Below are positions 12,370 to 16,758 of a stretch of DNA of 16,758 bases, in pieces (the first letter of the stretch is position 1; each line of letters starts with the position of its first letter). The position numbers and the translations under genes are program-made. The notes under the pieces are model-generated. The model was not told the origin of the DNA, searched no databases, and was given only the letters and a program-made list of their open reading frames with translations. This DNA comes from JAIBBG01 sp043748015 (GTDB lineage Bacteria; Bacteroidota; Bacteroidia; Flavobacteriales_D; Sanyastnellaceae). The DNA is taken from positions 1-16,758 of the forward strand of contig JAYTOA010000220.1 of assembly GCA_043748015.1 (NCBI GenBank), read 5' to 3'.

Positions 12370-13812
12370 TTGCAACTTTCTTCACCACATACACGATCGT
12401 ATTACATCAAATGGCTACTCATCATTCTCGGTGTGAAGCTGATGATGTTTGTGTACTTCACGGTGCAGTTCAATCGACATGCGCGTGAAAGTCAGATTCA
12501 TTCTGTGATTGCCGTTGCGATGGGCGACACGCGCAACTACTACGAGCCCGCAGAAATTTTCGCGCATCAAGGTTTTTACCCAAGTATGTGCCGCATGCCC
12601 GGACTGCTTCCTGTGTATGTTCCGTTCTCTTTTCTATTCGGACAAGAAACTGCGTTTGTGTGTGTCGTAGTCGTTCAGTTCTTGCTATCAGTGCTTTCGG
12701 TATTGCTGCTCGCCATCATTGCCACGCGCATCTTTCCGTATAAATATGTTTTTGAAGGAACAGCATTGTTGTATGCGCTCAGTTCCTTCGTGTCGATATG
12801 GGACCACACATTGATGTCGGACAGTCTTGCAACTTCGTCGCTCATCTTCAGTGTGTATAGTTTGACCAGCTTCATCAAAGAAGGCAAACGCAAACAACTT
12901 CTTCTTGCCGGTGTGTGGTTCACGTGGTCAGTATTCATGCGTCAGATTGCCGTCGCATTGCTTCCGGTTTTTTTCGCGATGATCATTTTCGGAAGAAAAG
13001 AAAACTGGAAAATTCACTTCAAAAACATCGTGACGATATCGCTTCCGGTAGTGATTGCAATTGGTATGTGGACCTATCGCAACTACAAACTCGAGCATGT
13101 TTTTGTGCCATTCATCAAGCCCGTTGCTGATTGCTATCACACCTATTCACCACAATTTCTCGCAGTGAATGAATTGCTCATCGCCTGGGGTGAAGACATT
13201 CAATACTGGATTCCGAATACGCCCGCACATTGGTTCAACGCCGCAAAACCACAAACACAATCACTCGCTTTTGCTTCCTCAAAAACGTCGAGCATTTGTC
13301 CGGTGGATTCAATCATCCAATTGCAAAACGACTATGTCACATTCAAAACATCGTATGATGTTGAAGAAAAACGAATGGCCGGTGAACGCGTGTTGAACAA
13401 TAGCAAACTCTACAAATCAACTTACATCAAAGAAAATACACTCGACTATTATTTGCTGAACCGCCTGGTGATGTTCAAGCGTTTTGTTTTCCCCGATAGA
13501 CTCGACAACATGCCCGGCCCTGCTTTTCAGGAAATGAATTTTATACAGAAAGTATTCAAGATGGGATACTATCTTTTGCTCTTACTCGTTGGATTTTTCG
13601 GCGTGATATATTCTTTCTTTCTCCTCATCAAACGCCGTTGGCTTCAACTCTCCTTCGCAGCCATACCCTGGGCATTCATCATTCTTCTCGCCATGTACTT
13701 CGGCTTCATCGAACAACGCTACCTCGTGCCGGTGTATCCCTTCTTTCTTGTGATGATGGTGGCGATGTTGTTCGAGGTTGCCGGTGTGATAGCGCGACGA
13801 AGAGGTGCTTAG
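12370..13812 (+). CDS. GT-C type integral membrane glycosyltransferase
   Basis: This 480-residue protein has about ten hydrophobic helices. The first external loop carries the acidic motif GDTRNYYEPAE (Asp53) and CRMPGLLPVYVP (74-85), typical of ArnT/PMT-like GT39 enzymes. Later come WDHTLMSDSLATSSLIF, FMRQIA, WTYRNY (234-239) and, near the end, GFIEQRYLVPVYPFF. Such enzymes use polyprenyl-phosphate sugars as donors and work on the outer face of the inner membrane. The reading frame has no ATG before the first helix: upstream stops at 12340 and 12343 leave TTG 12370 as the best start, while the first Met (residue 25) would cut TM1. The 84-nt gap from the acyltransferase allows co-transcription. 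It converges on purF. Acceptor unknown. Confidence 0.8.
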   Translation: MQLSSPHTRSYYIKWLLIILGVKLMMFVYFTVQFNRHARESQIHSVIAVAMGDTRNYYEPAEIFAHQGFYPSMCRMPGLLPVYVPFSFLFGQETAFVCVVVVQFLLSVLSVLLLAIIATRIFPYKYVFEGTALLYALSSFVSIWDHTLMSDSLATSSLIFSVYSLTSFIKEGKRKQLLLAGVWFTWSVFMRQIAVALLPVFFAMIIFGRKENWKIHFKNIVTISLPVVIAIGMWTYRNYKLEHVFVPFIKPVADCYHTYSPQFLAVNELLIAWGEDIQYWIPNTPAHWFNAAKPQTQSLAFASSKTSSICPVDSIIQLQNDYVTFKTSYDVEEKRMAGERVLNNSKLYKSTYIKENTLDYYLLNRLVMFKRFVFPDRLDNMPGPAFQEMNFIQKVFKMGYYLLLLLVGFFGVIYSFFLLIKRRWLQLSFAAIPWAFIILLAMYFGFIEQRYLVPVYPFFLVMMVAMLFEVAGVIARRRGA

Positions 13813-14044
13813 TTACTGGTTAGAGAGTTATTGGTTATTGGGTTATTGCATCGTAATTCCATTTTAGGCCAAAGGCACCTCGCTCCACAAAGCGCAGCAC
13901 TTTCCTGCAAACATTTTTATTCATAAGGATTGTTGAATGACATCTTTACAATCAGGCGGAATGCTTTAATTGAAAGCACTCGCTTCAATGCCAATAACCA
14001 TTAACTCAATAACTAATAACTGATCTCTAATAACCGATAACTAA
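13809..14044. repeat. Second inverted TTATTGG-type repeat between convergent genes
   Basis: The left arm 13809-13848 starts at the stop codon of the glycosyltransferase. The right arm 13992-14044 ends 10 nt short of the purF stop. The arms are inverted copies built from GTTATTGG/CCAATAAC words, with several indels. Between them lies about 143 bp with no ORF; it contains a small bulged hairpin (ATTGAAAGC/GCTTCAAT, 13969-13989). The layout is the same as at 3862-4044. Confidence 0.65.
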
Positions 14045-14054
14045 TTCCCAACCC

Positions 14055-15959
14055 CTAGTACGCGCGCACATTCTTCCCTTGCATGTAATTGATAAACGCC
14101 TTGTTCACCACTTTGTTTCCGCCCGGTGTTGGATAATGCCCCGTGAAATACCAGTCGCCAAGATGATCAGGAATGGATTCATGAAGTCCTTCAATGGTTT
14201 GGAAAAGCACTTCGACTTTTGCCTTGATTTCTTTCGGTGTGACAAGTTCTGCGATCTTATCTGAAATTTGCTTTACTGTGAACGGCTCATACACTTCACG
14301 CACATAATTCTTCACTGTCTCCTTAGGTGCGTGTTCCTGATCGAGACATTTCTTCAATATCACAGCCATTGCTTCGCCATGTGTTCCTGCTTCTTTATGC
14401 AATTCTATGGCCGCCTGAAACGCAATGAAATCGCCCATCTTCGCCATGTCGATGCCATAACAATCAGGATACCTGATTTGCGGAGCTGAAGAAACGATAA
14501 TAATTTTTTTCGGTCCAAGTCGGTCGAGCATTTTGATAATCGACTTGCGCAAGGTTGTACCACGTACTATCGAATCATCTATAACAACCAGTGTATCCAC
14601 ATCGCGTTTTACGGTGCCGTGTGTCACATCATATACGTGCGACACTAATTCGTCGCGTGCGCTGTCTTGCGTAATAAACGTGCGCAATTTCACATCCTTG
14701 ATCGCAATTTTTTCCAGTCGAGCACTTCGCCGAATGATGCGCTCATAATCTTCAGGCGTAACATTTTTTCCAAGTGCTTTTAAATCCGAAATTTTGTTGT
14801 CGTTGAGGTGATCTTCCAACCCCTTCATCATTCCATAAAATGCAGTTTCAGCAGTGTTGGGGATGAACGAAAAAACGGTGTGCTCCAGATCGTGATTCAC
14901 CGATTTCAACACCAATGGCACAACATGACGACCGAGGTTTTGACGCTCTTTGTAAATGTCTAAGTCATTACCGCGCGAAAAATAAATCCGCTCAAACGAA
15001 CACGATTTTTTCTCTTGTGGCTCGCGTATTTTCTTCACTGACGACGTTCCATCTTTCTTGATGATGTACGCGTGTCCCGGTGTCAATTCATGTATGTCTT
15101 CAAGTGATGCGTTGAAGGCTGTTTGAATAGGTGGTCGCTCGCTCGCCACTACGCATACTTCATCATTCTCATACCAATATGCCGGACGAATACCATTCGG
15201 ATCGCGCAATACAAACGCATCACCATGACCTATCAAACCAACCATTGCATAACCTCCGTCAAAATCCCGGGTAGACCGTGCAAGCAATCGCTGCACATCG
15301 AGGTGTTGTGAAATGCGATCTGTTATCTGCTTGTTGTTATAGCCTTGCTTCTTGTAATAATCGAATAGTTCTTGATTTTCTACATCGAGAAAGTGACCAA
15401 TCTTTTCCATCACGGTCACAGTATCTGCTTTCTCTTTTGGGTGCTGACCAAGATCTACAAGTAACTGAAACAACTCGTCAACATTCGTCATGTTGAAGTT
15501 CCCGGCAACAACAAGGTTGCGCGTCATCCAATTGCTCTGACGTAAAAAGGGGTGACAGTTCTCAATACTATTCCCGCCGTATGTTCCGTATCGAAGGTGA
15601 CCCAGAAAAACTTCGCCTGTGAATGCGTAATGCTCTTTCAGATAAGCGGCGTCCAACAGTTTTTCCGGATGACTTTTTTCAAGTGCAGAAAAGCGCGACA
15701 TCACCCTTGAAAAAATATCGCGGATGGGTTGCTGATCGTTGCTGCGAATACGGCTGATGTATTTCTTGCCCGGATCAACATCGAGTTTTATGTTGACAAG
15801 ACCTGCACCATCCTGCCCGCGGTTGTGTTCCTTCTGCATCAACAAATACATTTTGTTGAGGCCGTAAAATGCAGTTCCGTATTTCTCGGTGTAATAGTGA
15901 AGCGGTTGCTTCAGTCTGATGAGTGCAATCCCGCACTCGTGCTTGATTTGGTCGCTCAT
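14055..15959 (-). CDS. purF: Amidophosphoribosyltransferase, long Bacteroidota form
   Basis: The first step of purine synthesis: PRPP plus glutamine gives phosphoribosylamine. The 634 residues exceed the roughly 470-505 of classical PurF. The class-II glutaminase domain begins MSDQIKHECGIA, so Cys9 would become the N-terminal nucleophile after removal of eight residues. NRGQDGAG (46-53), GHLRYGTYG (120-128) and GNFNMTN (153-159) follow. The phosphoribosyltransferase domain has CSFERIYFSRGND (320-332), RTFITQ and the PRPP motif LVVIDDSIVRGTT (457-469), then QIRYPDCYGIDM (494-505). Extra length lies between 80 and 115, 195 and 230, and 380 and 420. The C-terminal GDWYFTGHYPTPGG aligns with the Bacillus segment whose CxxC holds an iron-sulfur cluster, but the cysteines are absent. 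With purQ, it is the second purine gene in the window; they are not linked in an operon. Confidence 0.85.
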   Translation of the reverse strand: MSDQIKHECGIALIRLKQPLHYYTEKYGTAFYGLNKMYLLMQKEHNRGQDGAGLVNIKLDVDPGKKYISRIRSNDQQPIRDIFSRVMSRFSALEKSHPEKLLDAAYLKEHYAFTGEVFLGHLRYGTYGGNSIENCHPFLRQSNWMTRNLVVAGNFNMTNVDELFQLLVDLGQHPKEKADTVTVMEKIGHFLDVENQELFDYYKKQGYNNKQITDRISQHLDVQRLLARSTRDFDGGYAMVGLIGHGDAFVLRDPNGIRPAYWYENDEVCVVASERPPIQTAFNASLEDIHELTPGHAYIIKKDGTSSVKKIREPQEKKSCSFERIYFSRGNDLDIYKERQNLGRHVVPLVLKSVNHDLEHTVFSFIPNTAETAFYGMMKGLEDHLNDNKISDLKALGKNVTPEDYERIIRRSARLEKIAIKDVKLRTFITQDSARDELVSHVYDVTHGTVKRDVDTLVVIDDSIVRGTTLRKSIIKMLDRLGPKKIIIVSSAPQIRYPDCYGIDMAKMGDFIAFQAAIELHKEAGTHGEAMAVILKKCLDQEHAPKETVKNYVREVYEPFTVKQISDKIAELVTPKEIKAKVEVLFQTIEGLHESIPDHLGDWYFTGHYPTPGGNKVVNKAFINYMQGKNVRAY

Positions 15960-16012
15960 ACCAGGGCTTGTAATGCCTGTGTTTGTTTAATAAAGCGTGT
16001 CAATTGAGGATG

Positions 16013-16020
16013 CAAATGTA
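16013..16020 (-). promoter_or_regulatory. -7 box of purF (TACATTTG)
   Basis: Exact TAnnTTTG match on the minus strand, 53 nt before the ATG at 15959. A TTTG -33 box is not evident. It implies a leader of about 45 nt; no purine riboswitch or PurR box is recognised in it. Confidence 0.5.
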
Positions 16021-16069
16021 CGATGTGGTTTTCGATAGTCAGTCCTCTCACAGACTTATAGGGTTCACG

Positions 16070-16244
16070 CAGATTTGTAGATGAGGAAGCAGATTTGCAC
16101 GGATTATAAATACAAAATGCGATTCCCATAATTTCACCAAAGAGAGAAGCCTACTTAGAAATGATTGTGTGGAAGCATTTAACAAAATGTATCCTGAGGT
16201 TAAAATGTCGGCGATAATCCGCTACCTCATCTGCGCAAAATCTG
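16070..16244. repeat. Imperfect inverted repeat (CAGATTT...AAATCTG)
   Basis: Arm 16070-16106 contains CAGATTTG, AGATGAGGAAGC and GGATTAT. Arm 16214-16244 is its inverted counterpart (ATAATCC, GCTACCTCATCT, GCGCAAAATCTG), with a 9-10 nt insertion in the first arm. The roughly 107 bp between arms hold no ORF. The words resemble the CGCAGATTT-type dispersed repeats I recall from Bacteroidota intergenic DNA. It is a possible MITE-like remnant. Confidence 0.5.
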
Positions 16245-16313
16245 AGTGAAACCCAAAAAGCTTCACCCCGCCGCACTATTTTTTTCCCCAACCTTTCAAG
16301 CAATAACAGGACT

Positions 16314-16373
16314 TTCATGGAAAATTTTCAACATAGAGAAAAAAAAATCAAATTTTTTTATGGAATTCCATGA
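16314..16373. promoter_or_regulatory. Nested inverted repeat with A/T tracts upstream of the last gene
   Basis: TTCATGGAA (16314-16322) and TTCCATGAA (16365-16373) are a perfect 9-bp inverted repeat. The right arm overlaps a perfect 12-bp palindrome, ATGGAATTCCAT (16359-16370). Between them, an A-run (16339-16346) and a T-run (16351-16358) can also pair. It lies 44 nt before the ATG of the secreted protein gene and could be a regulatory site or RNA hairpin. Confidence 0.4.
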
Positions 16374-16416
16374 ACCCCGGCATCTTATAGATATACCAAC
16401 TTAAAAAAGGTTATTT

Positions 16417-16758
16417 ATGACAAAACAAATTATCTGCACCGCACTCGCAGCATTTGTTGCACTCTGCACCACCGCCCAAAGCTTTGGTGAAATTCACGGC
16501 AAAGTCGTGGATACGAAAGGAAAGCCCGTGCCCGGCGCTATTGTGATGGCTTCAAACGGTATCGATCAGATGGGACTTGCTACCGGAGAAGACGGTAAGT
16601 TCCGCCTCAATCCACTGAAACCCGGATCCTACGACGTGCTCGTTATCATGATGGGTATGGATTCCGTCAAACTGAAAGGCATGGTGGTGAACATGGATCT
16701 GATCACCTTCGCTCCCAACATTGTGATGCGCGAAGCAACATTGATGACAGGCACGATT
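16417..16758 (+). CDS. Secreted protein with carboxypeptidase-regulatory-like domain (5' part)
   Basis: The gene is cut by the window end; 114 codons are present. The ATG at 16417 follows an A-rich leader with AAAAAAGG (16403-16410), a plausible ribosome-binding site. Residues 1-20 are a signal peptide, MTKQIICTALAAFVALCTTA. Residues 24-100 or so are a CarboxypepD_reg-like (CNA-B type) domain: EIHGKVVDTKGKPVPGAIVM, TGEDGKFRLNPLKPGSYDVL, and NIVMREATLM. In this phylum that domain opens TonB-dependent receptors, gliding/adhesion proteins and stand-alone periplasmic proteins, so the full role depends on the missing part. It is spaced 397 nt from the divergent purF promoter. Confidence 0.8.
   Translation, partial: MTKQIICTALAAFVALCTTAQSFGEIHGKVVDTKGKPVPGAIVMASNGIDQMGLATGEDGKFRLNPLKPGSYDVLVIMMGMDSVKLKGMVVNMDLITFAPNIVMREATLMTGTI

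Noticed and set aside
15960..16020. Purine riboswitch in the purF leader
   Set aside because: The likely leader is only about 45 nt and shows none of the paired loops expected of such an element.

Overview
The window looks like chromosomal DNA of a member of the Bacteroidota. The evidence is repeated matches to the phylum's TAnnTTTG -7 promoter box just ahead of genes, a long amidophosphoribosyltransferase of the type I associate with this phylum, a DUF2480 gene, secreted proteins with carboxypeptidase-regulatory-like (CNA-B type) domains, and the lack of strong Shine-Dalgarno sites. I cannot place it below phylum. All assignments come from reading motifs; no search was run.

Layout. 1-217: a rho-independent terminator of an upstream gene, framed by a long imperfect inverted repeat. 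279-1367: rlmN (23S rRNA/tRNA m2A methyltransferase). 1368-1782: a repeat-rich gap with a 39-bp near-exact direct repeat and two REP-like hairpins. 1783-3033: a dicarboxylate/amino-acid:cation symporter. 3094-3786: purQ. 3787-4050: a convergent gap with inverted TTATTGG-type repeats. 4051-6042 (minus): an AT-richer pair, a secreted regulatory-domain protein and a lipoprotein. 6281-8221: dxs (MEP isoprenoid pathway). 8222-8482: a 12-bp tandem repeat and a BIME-like cluster of palindromes. 8483-8929 (minus): a Y1/HUH REP-associated transposase (RAYT/IS200-like). 9151-9795 (minus): a probable small outer-membrane beta-barrel protein. 10138-10638: DUF2480. 10727-13812: a cell-surface glycan module with a WbmS-like polysaccharide deacetylase, overlapping by 4 nt a hexapeptide-repeat acyltransferase, then a GT-C membrane glycosyltransferase. 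13813-14054: a second convergent gap with the same kind of inverted repeats. 14055-15959 (minus): long-form purF. 15960-16416: a gap with two inverted repeats. 16417-end: start of a secreted carboxypeptidase-regulatory-like protein.

The genes are mostly single housekeeping units (purine synthesis: purQ, purF; isoprenoids: dxs; RNA modification: rlmN) separated by repeat-laden gaps. The two parts most worth attention are the RAYT gene beside a perfect 26-bp inverted REP pair, with a lone related REP about 6.8 kb away, and the coupled deacetylase/acyltransferase pair, which could swap an acyl group on a surface sugar before or during its transfer by the GT-C enzyme. I see no CRISPR array, tRNA, rRNA or prophage.
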